Under the pieces are notes generated by a model. The model ran no database searches. It saw only the letters and a list, made by a program, of their open reading frames with translations, and was not told the origin of the DNA. DNA of 17,436 bases, from positions 1 through 17,436 of the forward strand of contig DKNM01000001.1 of the NCBI GenBank assembly GCA_002470695.1. Direction: 5' to 3'. Within the stretch, counting starts at the first letter, position 1. Every line of letters begins with the position of its first letter. This DNA is from Candidatus Neomicrothrix sp. UBA7388. GTDB taxonomy: Bacteria > Actinomycetota > Acidimicrobiia > Acidimicrobiales > Poriferisodalaceae. The position numbers were made by a program, and so were the translations under genes. This document shows positions 1-6,753 of the stretch, piece by piece.

Positions 1-1626
1 CTCGCGCTTCTTTTCGCTTTTGCACTTGTTGCAGCAGCGTGCGGAAGTAGCGACGACGATGACTCTTCGAGCAGTTCTAGCGAAAGCGCTACAGCTACTG
101 CTGATGATCATGGTGATGATGATGACCACGATCACGAAGAAGAGGAAGAAACTGGCGGCGGACTGAGCCAAGACGCAGTTGAAAACGCTGTGTCTGGTGA
201 CGACGAAGCCGAAGAAGAAGTTGACGAAGACGCGCCAACTTTCGACACATCCACTATTGAAGGACTCGAGGCCTCTTGGGCGTATAACCGCGAGAAGCTC
301 GTAGCGATGATCACCGAAAAAATGGAAGCCGGTGAATGGGGTGTTGGCGATGATGGCATTCTTCGTGGACCAACCGGTTTTGAAATTGACATCAACGAGT
401 GTCCTGCCGACTGGAGTGACACAGGAGGCGTTACCGCTGATTCTGTTCGTATCGGCCACACCACCGCGCAGTCAGGCAACCTAGCTGCATATGGAAACAT
501 TGCTGTTGGCTGGGACTCCTACAACAATTACGTTAATGAAAATGGCGGAATTGGCGGGCTCGATATTGAGCTGATTGTTAAAGACGATGCCTACGTTGCC
601 GCACAGACGATCGAATTCATTGACGAACTCATTGAATCAGAGAATGTATTTATGATCGTAACTCTCGGCTCACCGAACACTCTTGCGGTGTACGACACTC
701 TTAACTCAGAATGCGTTCCGCAACCGTTCGTGCAAACAGGACACCCTGCATGGGGCGATCCTGAACTTCACCCTTGGACTAGCGGAATGATCATGTCCTA
801 CTCCACTGAAGCTGTGCTCTGGGGTACATGGATCAAGAACAACCTTGCTGATCAACTTCCTGTAAAGGTTGCCGGGCTTGTAATGGACAATGACTTCGGT
901 TTGGCCTACGAGCTTGGTTTCGAGGCATATGCCGAAGGCAACCCGGATATCGTTGCTGAGTACCTCCCTGTTCGTCACGATCCGGCAGCGCCGACTGTGA
1001 CTAACGAGGTCACAACCATCGCAGCGTTCGACCCTGATGTCTTCATTTCGATGACTGCAGGGAACCCTTGCTTGTTGGCGATCCAAGAGGTAGAGGCTTC
1101 AGGTCTTCTCGATTCGGTTTCGGCCGCCTTCACGCCATCAGTCTGTGCGGGTATTGCCGCCTACATGACGCCTGCGGGAATGGCAGCTGACGGCTGGTGG
1201 ATAGCCGGTGGCGGATGGAAGGACAGCCAAGACGCGAACTACACCGACGATCCTTACATGAAGTTCCTCAACGAAACTCTTGAATCTGATGGACTTGATC
1301 AAACGGTCAGCCTCTTCGGAACCGGCTTCGGTGACTATGGCTGGTCCTATAACGAGGTACTGCGAGTAGCAGCCGAGCTCCCTGGAGGGCTGTCAAGGAC
1401 CAACTTCATTCTTGCTTTGCGCACCTTCTCAGGTAAGCACCCCAAACTGTTAGATGGCATTGAGTTCGGTGCCTGGGGCGCCAGCGATGGATACTTTGTA
1501 GAAGGTTCCGACTTCAGCCAATTTGATGCTACGAATCAAGCTTGGGTGCAGGTTGGAGACCTTGTCGATGCGAATGGTCTTTCCCCGAACTGTCGTTGGG
1601 ACAAAGACAATGGCGGTTGCCGATAA
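1..1626 (+). CDS. Branched-chain amino acid/amide-type ABC transporter substrate-binding lipoprotein (5' end missing)
   Basis: The reading frame is open from the first base to the TAA at 1624-1626, so the gene starts before the window and 541 residues are visible. Visible residues 1-14 are the end of a lipoprotein signal peptide: a hydrophobic run followed by Ala-Ala-Ala-Cys, with the lipidated Cys at residue 14. Next comes a long linker rich in Asp, Glu, Ser and His (about residues 15-80). The folded part that follows resembles the type 1 periplasmic-binding family (LivJ/Peripla_BP_6): a segment around codons 146-175 reads like the usual 'IRIGHT..QSGNLAAYG' start of that domain. It should sit outside the membrane and deliver a small solute to an ABC permease, but no permease or ATPase gene is adjacent here, and the ligand cannot be read from sequence. 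An in-frame GTG at 190 is internal to the linker and is not the true start. A strong terminator follows. Confidence 0.85.
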   Translation, partial: LALLFAFALVAAACGSSDDDDSSSSSSESATATADDHGDDDDHDHEEEEETGGGLSQDAVENAVSGDDEAEEEVDEDAPTFDTSTIEGLEASWAYNREKLVAMITEKMEAGEWGVGDDGILRGPTGFEIDINECPADWSDTGGVTADSVRIGHTTAQSGNLAAYGNIAVGWDSYNNYVNENGGIGGLDIELIVKDDAYVAAQTIEFIDELIESENVFMIVTLGSPNTLAVYDTLNSECVPQPFVQTGHPAWGDPELHPWTSGMIMSYSTEAVLWGTWIKNNLADQLPVKVAGLVMDNDFGLAYELGFEAYAEGNPDIVAEYLPVRHDPAAPTVTNEVTTIAAFDPDVFISMTAGNPCLLAIQEVEASGLLDSVSAAFTPSVCAGIAAYMTPAGMAADGWWIAGGGWKDSQDANYTDDPYMKFLNETLESDGLDQTVSLFGTGFGDYGWSYNEVLRVAAELPGGLSRTNFILALRTFSGKHPKLLDGIEFGAWGASDGYFVEGSDFSQFDATNQAWVQVGDLVDANGLSPNCRWDKDNGGCR

Positions 1627-1668
1627 ATCCGGCCTGTCTTTAAATAGCATTTGAAAAATTTAAATGCG

Positions 1669-1713
1669 CTTGAAAGGGCCGCCAGGAAAACCCTGGCGGC
1701 CCTTCAAGTTTTT
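1669..1713 (+). terminator. Rho-independent terminator after the substrate-binding protein gene
   Basis: An arm at 1669-1686 pairs with 1692-1708: 17 base pairs with a single bulged A in the left arm and a 5-base loop. The stem core is GC-rich (GGGCCGCCAGG/CCTGGCGGCCC). A run of five T follows at 1709-1713, giving a textbook plus-strand terminator. It lies between two convergent genes. The minus-strand side lacks an equally good T run, so it probably serves mainly the plus-strand gene. Confidence 0.93.
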
Positions 1714-1717
1714 GGGG

Positions 1718-2881
1718 TCAATCTTCAGCTAGTAACGCCCGACTAATCACTAGTTTTTGAATCTCGCTAGTCCCTTCGCCGATAATCATCAAGGGAGCGT
1801 CGCGGTAATATCGCTCTACTGGGTACTCAGTGCTGAAGCCGTTCCCTCCATGAATCCTCATCGCATCTAAGGCCAGTTCGCTGGCAGTCTCAGACGCAAA
1901 GAGCTTCGCCATTCCCGCAGCAAGATCGACACGCTCTCCAGCGTCTGCTTTGCGAGCCGCCTCGTAAGTAAGAAGTCTCGCCGCTTCTAGCTTTGTCGCC
2001 ATTTCCGCAAGCTTGAATGCAATAGCTTGATGTTGACTAATCGGTCGACCAAAAGTTTCGCGCTCTTTGGCATAAGCAAGCGCAGCGTCGTAAGCGGCTT
2101 GGGCTACGCCGACACCACGCGCTGCGACATTGATTCGTCCTTGCTCGAGTGCTGTCAAAGCCCACCTTAAACCGTTGCCAATGCCCTCATTGCCTCCCAA
2201 GAGTTGATCGTGACTGAGCCGATGATCGGAGTAAGACATTTCCACTGTCTCCAGACCCCTGTAGCCGAGTTTGTCGATTTTTCGACTCACAGTTATTCCG
2301 CCACTTTTCTTCCCGGGGGTTTTTTCAACGATGAAGCAACTAATTCCTCCCGCTGGTTCTGGATCACCCTCGGGGACTCGCGCCAATAGAGCTACGACGC
2401 CGGCTTTCTCACCGTTCGTTACCCACATTTTGGTGCCGTTGATTATCCATTCATCACCATCTCGCTTAGCTTGACACCTAAGAGCACCGGCGTCGGATCC
2501 ACTATCGGGTTCGGACAACGAAAAACATCCGCGAAGCTCCCCAGTCGCCATAGAAGGCAGCCATCTCTGTTTTTGCTCCTCAGAGCCGAATTTAGAAATT
2601 AATTTCGCGCATATCAGATGACTATTAATTATTCCTGCAAGTGACATCCACCCGCGGGAAAGCTCCTCAATAACTCGAGCGTAAGTCATGTTGTCTAGGT
2701 CGAGACCTCCATATTCAGAAGGAATAGTTGCTCCGAAAAGGCCAAAATCAGCCATTTGGTGGGCCATGTCAGTTGGGTACTTATCGGGCAACTCGAACTC
2801 GGAGGCGTGAGGAATCACTACTGATTCGACCCAATCTCGCAAAGTCACAATCATTTCTTCGGCTACATCTACATCAGTCAT
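1718..2881 (-). CDS. Acyl-CoA dehydrogenase with the catalytic Glu in the usual position
   Basis: This 387-residue flavoenzyme of the acyl-CoA dehydrogenase family should oxidise an acyl-CoA to the trans-2-enoyl-CoA with FAD, passing electrons to ETF. FAD/substrate-binding motifs are visible: CFSLSEPDSGSDAGALR (residues about 119-135) and WIINGTKMWVTNG (145-157). The C-terminal motif GEGTSEIQ carries the expected catalytic base at Glu369, and RIHGGNGFSTEYPVER is typical of the last helical domain. I chose the ATG at 2881, preceded by AAAGGGA; a GTG six codons upstream (2899) is in frame but less likely. Length is normal for the family. The gene is divergent from the F420-dependent oxidoreductase at 2995 with a 113-base shared upstream region. 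The substrate cannot be assigned; short/branched-chain or FadE-type roles are all possible. Confidence 0.92.
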   Translation of the reverse strand: MTDVDVAEEMIVTLRDWVESVVIPHASEFELPDKYPTDMAHQMADFGLFGATIPSEYGGLDLDNMTYARVIEELSRGWMSLAGIINSHLICAKLISKFGSEEQKQRWLPSMATGELRGCFSLSEPDSGSDAGALRCQAKRDGDEWIINGTKMWVTNGEKAGVVALLARVPEGDPEPAGGISCFIVEKTPGKKSGGITVSRKIDKLGYRGLETVEMSYSDHRLSHDQLLGGNEGIGNGLRWALTALEQGRINVAARGVGVAQAAYDAALAYAKERETFGRPISQHQAIAFKLAEMATKLEAARLLTYEAARKADAGERVDLAAGMAKLFASETASELALDAMRIHGGNGFSTEYPVERYYRDAPLMIIGEGTSEIQKLVISRALLAED

Positions 2882-2936
2882 TCCGATTCCCTTTCGCACT
2901 GAGGGCCATCTATTTCCTACTATCCGTAGAGACCCC

Positions 2937-2966
2937 TTGCCTCATTAGGAAAAATAAACCTATAAA
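2937..2966 (+). promoter_or_regulatory. Candidate sigma-70-type promoter for the F420-dependent oxidoreductase
   Basis: TTGCCT at 2937-2942 (-35-like) and TATAAA at 2961-2966 (-10-like) are separated by 18 bases and lie 29 bases upstream of the ATG at 2995. Both match the consensus reasonably and no better pair is evident in the divergent region. This is a pattern match only. Confidence 0.5.
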
Positions 2967-2994
2967 TAAGGGCACAAAACGATCGGAAACTTAC

Positions 2995-4044
2995 ATGCAA
3001 ATCTCAATGGCCCTCGGCGCCGGAGCCAGTCTTGATCCCAAGAGTCTTGCACGCCAAGCACAAAACTTGGAGAGCGCAGGAGTCGACCTTGTTTGGGGTG
3101 GCGAAATCTATGGATATGACCTCGTCTCAACTCTTGCCTACGTCGCAGGTAAAACGGAGAAGATGAAGCTTATGACGGGTATTCTTCCTGTCTACTCTCG
3201 GAGTCCTGCTCTGATAGCGCAGACCGCAATGACCATTGACACGCTGTCTGAAGGGCGATTCATTCTTGGCCTTGGTAGCTCTGGCCCTCAGGTAATTGAA
3301 GGCTGGCACGGCGTACCGTTTAAGAAGCCATTAGGAATGACCCGTGATGTCATAGAGATTTGCCGCAAAGTCTGGTCGGGAGACAAAGTAGAACACGAAG
3401 GACGCGCCTTTAGTTTGCCGTTACCCGAAGGTGAAGGTACTGGGCTGGGTAAACCTCTCAAATTGATGTGTAAACCATTTCGTCGTGACATTCCTGTAGC
3501 GGTAGCGTCCATTGGACCAAAGAACGTCGAAATGACAGCCGAACTGGCCAATATTTGGCAGCCAATACACTTTCTCCCGGAGAAATTCCACGATGTGTGG
3601 GGAGACTCCTTGCATGCTGGAAAAGCTAAGAGGTCCTCCGATTTAGGTGAGCTTCAAATTGTTGCTGGCGGACTCGTCGCTCTCGGATCTGGCCCAAGTG
3701 TGGAAGCGGCTAGAAAGGCCGTCCGCGACAATGTGGGTTTCTATGTTGGTGGAATGGGAGCGCGTGACCAAAACTTTTATAACGATCTCTTTAAACGCTA
3801 CGGGTACGAACAAGAGGCGGAAGAAATTCAGGACCTGTTTCTGAGCGGTAAACGTGACGAGGCTTTTTCGAAAGTCCCAGATGATTATGTTGACAGAGCA
3901 AGTCTGACTGGTGATGAGGGCAGAGTTCGGGAGCGGATAGAGGTCTTCAAGGAAGTAGGAGTGACCTACTTGAACATCGATATTCCGGCTGACACCGAAA
4001 ACCCAATGGAAGTCATCGAAAAGGTCAAAGCGTGGGCTGAATGA
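2995..4044 (+). CDS. LLM-class F420-dependent oxidoreductase (Rv3520c/TIGR03559-like)
   Basis: The 349-residue product is a luciferase-like monooxygenase-fold (TIM barrel) protein of the actinobacterial F420-dependent group. Visible features are the N-terminal beta strand MQISMALGAG, a TGILPVYSRSPA segment (about 61-72) that helps form the cofactor pocket, and SEGRFILGLGSSGPQVIEGWHG (about 85-106), diagnostic of F420-using LLM enzymes; the protein ends in a barrel-closing Gly-Val-Thr-Tyr-Leu-Asn-Ile strand. It is expected to transfer hydride between coenzyme F420 and an unknown carbonyl, alkene or alcohol. The frame stays open upstream to 2728, but that stretch lies across the divergent promoter and the 5' end of the opposite gene, and homology begins at the ATG at 2995. 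Upstream GATCGGAA gives only a weak ribosome site. It is followed after one base by the YbaK-like gene, so the two are likely co-transcribed. Confidence 0.88.
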   Translation: MQISMALGAGASLDPKSLARQAQNLESAGVDLVWGGEIYGYDLVSTLAYVAGKTEKMKLMTGILPVYSRSPALIAQTAMTIDTLSEGRFILGLGSSGPQVIEGWHGVPFKKPLGMTRDVIEICRKVWSGDKVEHEGRAFSLPLPEGEGTGLGKPLKLMCKPFRRDIPVAVASIGPKNVEMTAELANIWQPIHFLPEKFHDVWGDSLHAGKAKRSSDLGELQIVAGGLVALGSGPSVEAARKAVRDNVGFYVGGMGARDQNFYNDLFKRYGYEQEAEEIQDLFLSGKRDEAFSKVPDDYVDRASLTGDEGRVRERIEVFKEVGVTYLNIDIPADTENPMEVIEKVKAWAE

Positions 4045-4045
4045 G

Positions 4046-4525
4046 GTGACTAACCCCTCAAAGGCGAATCAAAGGTTTGAAATCTCTGCGTTAGCTTTAG
4101 GGATTGAGCTCGAGATCGTCTCGTTTCCCCGTGAGACACGAACTGCCAAACAAGCCGCGCACGCTCTGCAATGTGAGCTTGGGCAAATCGTCAAATCCTT
4201 AGTTTTCGAGTGTGATGGGTCAGCGGTCCTTGCGTTAACTGCAGGCGATCATCAGGTTGACACGCAAAGGCTCGGAGTTTTGTTGGGCGGCTCTGTTGGA
4301 AAGGCTGACGCGAAGCTTGTGAAAGAAGCAACTGGTTTTTCTATAGGTGGCGTACCGCCGTTTGGCCATGTCACCCAACTTCAGTGCTTTATCGATCACA
4401 ATATCTTTCGTTATCAAACTGCGTGGGGTGCGGCTGGAACTCCCGATACTGTTTTCTCGTTGCAAACAAAACGTTTGCCAGAACTGAGTGGCGGTCAAGT
4501 AGAGGACTTCGTTTGCATAAGATGA
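4046..4525 (+). CDS. YbaK/ProX-family aminoacyl-tRNA deacylase-like protein
   Basis: This 159-residue protein fits the YbaK/EbsC/ProX domain, whose members hydrolyse mischarged tRNAs such as Cys-tRNA(Pro) or Ala-tRNA(Pro). The helix RTAKQAAHAL near residue 32, the QIVKSLVF segment with the conserved Lys at 50, and GFSIGGVPPFG at 97-107 (the family's GG-x-x-P-x-G loop) all match. The start is GTG at 4046, one base after the stop of the F420-dependent oxidoreductase, implying translational coupling; no in-frame ATG is available near this point. A trans-editing factor in a run of acyl-CoA and F420 genes is odd, and the link may be only shared transcription. The domain assignment is firm; the tRNA substrate is not known. 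Confidence 0.85.
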   Translation: MTNPSKANQRFEISALALGIELEIVSFPRETRTAKQAAHALQCELGQIVKSLVFECDGSAVLALTAGDHQVDTQRLGVLLGGSVGKADAKLVKEATGFSIGGVPPFGHVTQLQCFIDHNIFRYQTAWGAAGTPDTVFSLQTKRLPELSGGQVEDFVCIR

Positions 4526-4565
4526 TCAAATTTTCGACCCGTTTAACTCGTTCTAAGGTTTCACC

Positions 4566-4976
4566 ATGCCTGTTCATCGAACTCCGCTAACACCTCGTTT
4601 TGGAGAACTTGACCCGTATAACCACGTCAACCACGCTGCCTATGTCGCTTACTTCGAAGCGGCTAGGTGTGTGGCACTGGACGAGATTGGTATGTCGTTA
4701 TCAGATCTCAGCGACACCGGCTTTCAAATCGTTGTTACGAGTCTTGAAGTAAAATTCCGCGAGCCAGCTACTGCCCGCGATTGTCTCATTGTTGAAACAT
4801 GGATTGATGAAATGAAGCGGGTTAGCTCGGTATGGAAACAACAGATCCTGCGCGATAGCGACAACCGGTTATTGGTTTCGGCTGAACTCACTCTCGGCGT
4901 ATGTGACGCCTACGGAAAGCCCACCAGGCCACCAGCCGATTTGAACGCATCTCTAGCTCAATTAATGCAAGAGTGA
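4566..4976 (+). CDS. Hotdog-fold acyl-CoA thioesterase, 4HBT/YbgC type
   Basis: The 136-residue product is a single-domain hotdog protein. The N-terminal motif RFGELDPYNHVNHAAYVAYFEAAR (starting near residue 11) carries the Asp16 and His20-Val-Asn22 pattern of 4-hydroxybenzoyl-CoA thioesterase/YbgC enzymes, where the Asp is the catalytic residue. It should hydrolyse an acyl- or aryl-CoA to free acid and CoA in the cytoplasm. The ATG at 4566 has AAGG about 8 bases upstream. It lies 40 bases after the YbaK-like gene in the same direction and is convergent with the SDR gene ending at 5012; the 35-base gap between them holds no clear hairpin. FadM-type long-chain thioesterases are close relatives, so chain-length preference is open. 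Confidence 0.87.
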   Translation: MPVHRTPLTPRFGELDPYNHVNHAAYVAYFEAARCVALDEIGMSLSDLSDTGFQIVVTSLEVKFREPATARDCLIVETWIDEMKRVSSVWKQQILRDSDNRLLVSAELTLGVCDAYGKPTRPPADLNASLAQLMQE

Positions 4977-5011
4977 ATCTGAAGCTGATCAAGGTCATCG
5001 CTTAATGAAGT

Positions 5012-5797
5012 TCAGACGACCGGGGTGAGTCCGCCATCAATGTTAATTGATGCTCCGGTTAGGTAAGAAGCTCCGTCGCTTGCAAGAAACAAAGCGAGGT
5101 TAGCGAATTCATGTGCTTCGCCCATTCGACCAATAGGGATGTTCTGCCCTATTGATTCGACGAACTCGTCAAAGGTCTTGCCGGTACTTTCGCTTTGCCA
5201 GCGGGTGCGCCACTGGTGGCTGACCAGAAAGCCCGTGTTCAGCGCATTGACCAGTATTCCATCGCTTGCGAATTCTGTTGCAAGGGCTTTTGTCATAGCC
5301 ATGCCAGCCGCGCGTGCCGCAGATGTGGGGCACGTTTTTGCCCCAGGTGCTTTTGCTGCTGAATTCAAAGTGTTGATGATTCGACCCCACCCAGCGCGTT
5401 GCATGCCGGGAATGCAAAGCTGACACAACTTTGCTGCAGAAAAGAACTTTAAGTTGAAATCCTCGAGCCAATCTGCGTCGGTCACTTCTAGAAACGGTTT
5501 TGCATTTGACGTACCAGCGTTATTGACCAGAATTTCGACACTGCCGAAAAATGACTCTGCTTTATGGTGAAGCTCTGCTATTTCGTCGGGATTAGCGATA
5601 TCCGCCGAGATCCCGAGAAATTGCCCCGAAGGACGAATTTGCTCCAGTGCTGAAGTGGCGTCGCCCAGAGCTTGCTCGTCGCGACCGACAATGACTACAT
5701 CTGCGCCTGCGCGCGCAAAAGTTTCAGCCATTGCTCGACCAAGACCCCTGCTGCCCCCTGTTATGAGCGCTCTTCGTTCGTTGAGGTTTAACTCCAT
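5012..5797 (-). CDS. SDR-fold protein with a non-canonical active site (Thr-x-x-x-Arg in place of Tyr-x-x-x-Lys)
   Basis: This 261-residue Rossmann-fold protein has the classical short-chain dehydrogenase frame: cofactor loop TGGSRGLG (residues 13-20), Asp66, NNAG (92-95), Asn115, and the C-terminal GASINIDGG typical of FabG-like SDRs. Aligned by eye on FabG, the catalytic Tyr and Lys are replaced by Thr158 and Arg162 in CPTSAARAAG, and the Ser position falls at Asn145/Ser146. NAD(P) binding is likely retained but ordinary SDR proton relay is not, so the enzyme may use different chemistry or have lost dehydrogenase activity. The ATG at 5797 has AGGTT upstream. It lies 26 bases downstream of the TesB-like thioesterase gene, in the same direction, so the two probably form an operon. 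Confidence 0.85.
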   Translation of the reverse strand: MELNLNERRALITGGSRGLGRAMAETFARAGADVVIVGRDEQALGDATSALEQIRPSGQFLGISADIANPDEIAELHHKAESFFGSVEILVNNAGTSNAKPFLEVTDADWLEDFNLKFFSAAKLCQLCIPGMQRAGWGRIINTLNSAAKAPGAKTCPTSAARAAGMAMTKALATEFASDGILVNALNTGFLVSHQWRTRWQSESTGKTFDEFVESIGQNIPIGRMGEAHEFANLALFLASDGASYLTGASINIDGGLTPVV

Positions 5798-5823
5798 GAA
5801 CTGAACCTAGCGGTGGTTCCTCA

Positions 5824-6678
5824 TCACTGCCGGAAATCCCATCTAATCAATCCTTCTTGCATGCACGTAGCCACTAGGAGCCCCCGCCGATCGAAAAACC
5901 TACCTCGAGCTAACCCTCTGCTACCGCGGGTAGTCTCGACAGATTGCTCATACAAAAGCCAATCATCGGCGTCAACATCACAGTGAATCCACATTGAGTG
6001 GTCCAAGCTGGCGCCGGTCAAACGACCGTCCTGCCAACGGAAACCGTGAGGAAGAAGGACATGGTCGATGAGCGTCGCGTCTGCGATGTAAGCCAACGCT
6101 GCTTCGTTAAGCCCTCGATCACCTTGCAGCCCCTCGTTCACACGAATCCACATCAACTGGGGTTCGGTAATTGGAAGACCTTGAGGTTGATCTGGCGGAT
6201 TGATGTACAAAATATCTATTGGCCGGTCCCTTCCATGCCAAGGACCTTGTAGCTGCGGAGACTCAGCTTCCCAAAACTCGTAGTAAGACCGAATTTGCTT
6301 GTTTGGCTCCGGCACTTCACGTGGAAAATCAGGAGCCCAATCGAGACCCTTTTCCCGAATTTGGAACGAAATTAAACTCCTAAATAGCTCGACGCCTGAC
6401 TGACATGCTGTGACTTGTCGGACGCTGAAGCTGCGCCCATCTCTAACAGTTTCGACAAAGAGATCGGTCGGCGCATCCACGCGACCAGGCTGCAGGAAAT
6501 ACGAATGGGACGAGTGAACTGATTTTCCTGAGTCAACTGAAATTTGGGCTGCCCGTAAGGTGTGAGCTAAAAGCTGACCACCGAAGGTTCGCTCTCCTTT
6601 TTCAGGCGAGGCTGGAGCAACATAATAATTGTCGGAGACTGATTCCAGTTGCATGAGATTCTTAAAAACTTCAGTCAC
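5824..6678 (-). CDS. TesB-like acyl-CoA thioesterase II (double hotdog)
   Basis: The product (284 residues from the GTG at 6678) matches acyl-CoA thioesterase II across its length. Motifs include TFGGQLLA (31-38), HSSHSYFLQPG, DGRSFSVRQV in the first hotdog, and the second-hotdog signature SLDHSMW. The catalytic set Asp204/Thr228/Gln278 of E. coli TesB corresponds to Asp200, Ser224 and Gln274 with identical spacing (24 and 50 residues), Thr being replaced by Ser. The frame remains open to an ATG at 6750, but that start would leave only 3 bases to the divergent gene at 6754 and add 24 residues outside the family's usual length; the GTG at 6678 gives a TesB-like length and a 75-base promoter region. 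Probable role: release of free acids or CoA during catabolism of unusual acyl-CoAs. Confidence 0.9.
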   Translation of the reverse strand: MTEVFKNLMQLESVSDNYYVAPASPEKGERTFGGQLLAHTLRAAQISVDSGKSVHSSHSYFLQPGRVDAPTDLFVETVRDGRSFSVRQVTACQSGVELFRSLISFQIREKGLDWAPDFPREVPEPNKQIRSYYEFWEAESPQLQGPWHGRDRPIDILYINPPDQPQGLPITEPQLMWIRVNEGLQGDRGLNEAALAYIADATLIDHVLLPHGFRWQDGRLTGASLDHSMWIHCDVDADDWLLYEQSVETTRGSRGLARGRFFDRRGLLVATCMQEGLIRWDFRQ

Positions 6679-6691
6679 AACGGTCAACTTA

Positions 6692-6726
6692 GCGAGCCTG
6701 ACTACAGGTTGGCGCCCTAGGCTCGC
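6692..6726. promoter_or_regulatory. Inverted repeat in the TesB/carboxyltransferase divergent promoter region (candidate operator)
   Basis: GCGAGCCT at 6692-6699 is perfectly repeated in inverse orientation as AGGCTCGC at 6719-6726, with a 19-base spacer that itself contains the palindrome GGCGCC (6711-6716). It sits between the two divergent start codons (6678 minus, 6754 plus) and could bind a regulator of both operons. No regulator gene is in the window. An RNA hairpin or chance is possible. Confidence 0.4.
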
Positions 6727-6753
6727 CACACCGCCCAAAGATAGGAACAAAGC

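Noticed and set aside
190..1626. GTG at 190 as the start of the substrate-binding protein
   Set aside because: The same frame is open from base 1 and carries a lipoprotein signal end with Cys before this codon, so the GTG is internal.
2728..2994. N-terminal extension of the first F420-dependent oxidoreductase
   Set aside because: It runs antisense to the start of the divergent acyl-CoA dehydrogenase and across its promoter; family sequence begins at 2995.
4977..5011. Terminator between the convergent thioesterase and SDR genes
   Set aside because: No stable stem with a T run is visible in these 35 bases.
6679..6750. ATG at 6750 as the TesB start
   Set aside because: It would leave only 3 bases to the divergent gene and adds residues without TesB similarity; the GTG at 6678 matches family length and catalytic spacing.
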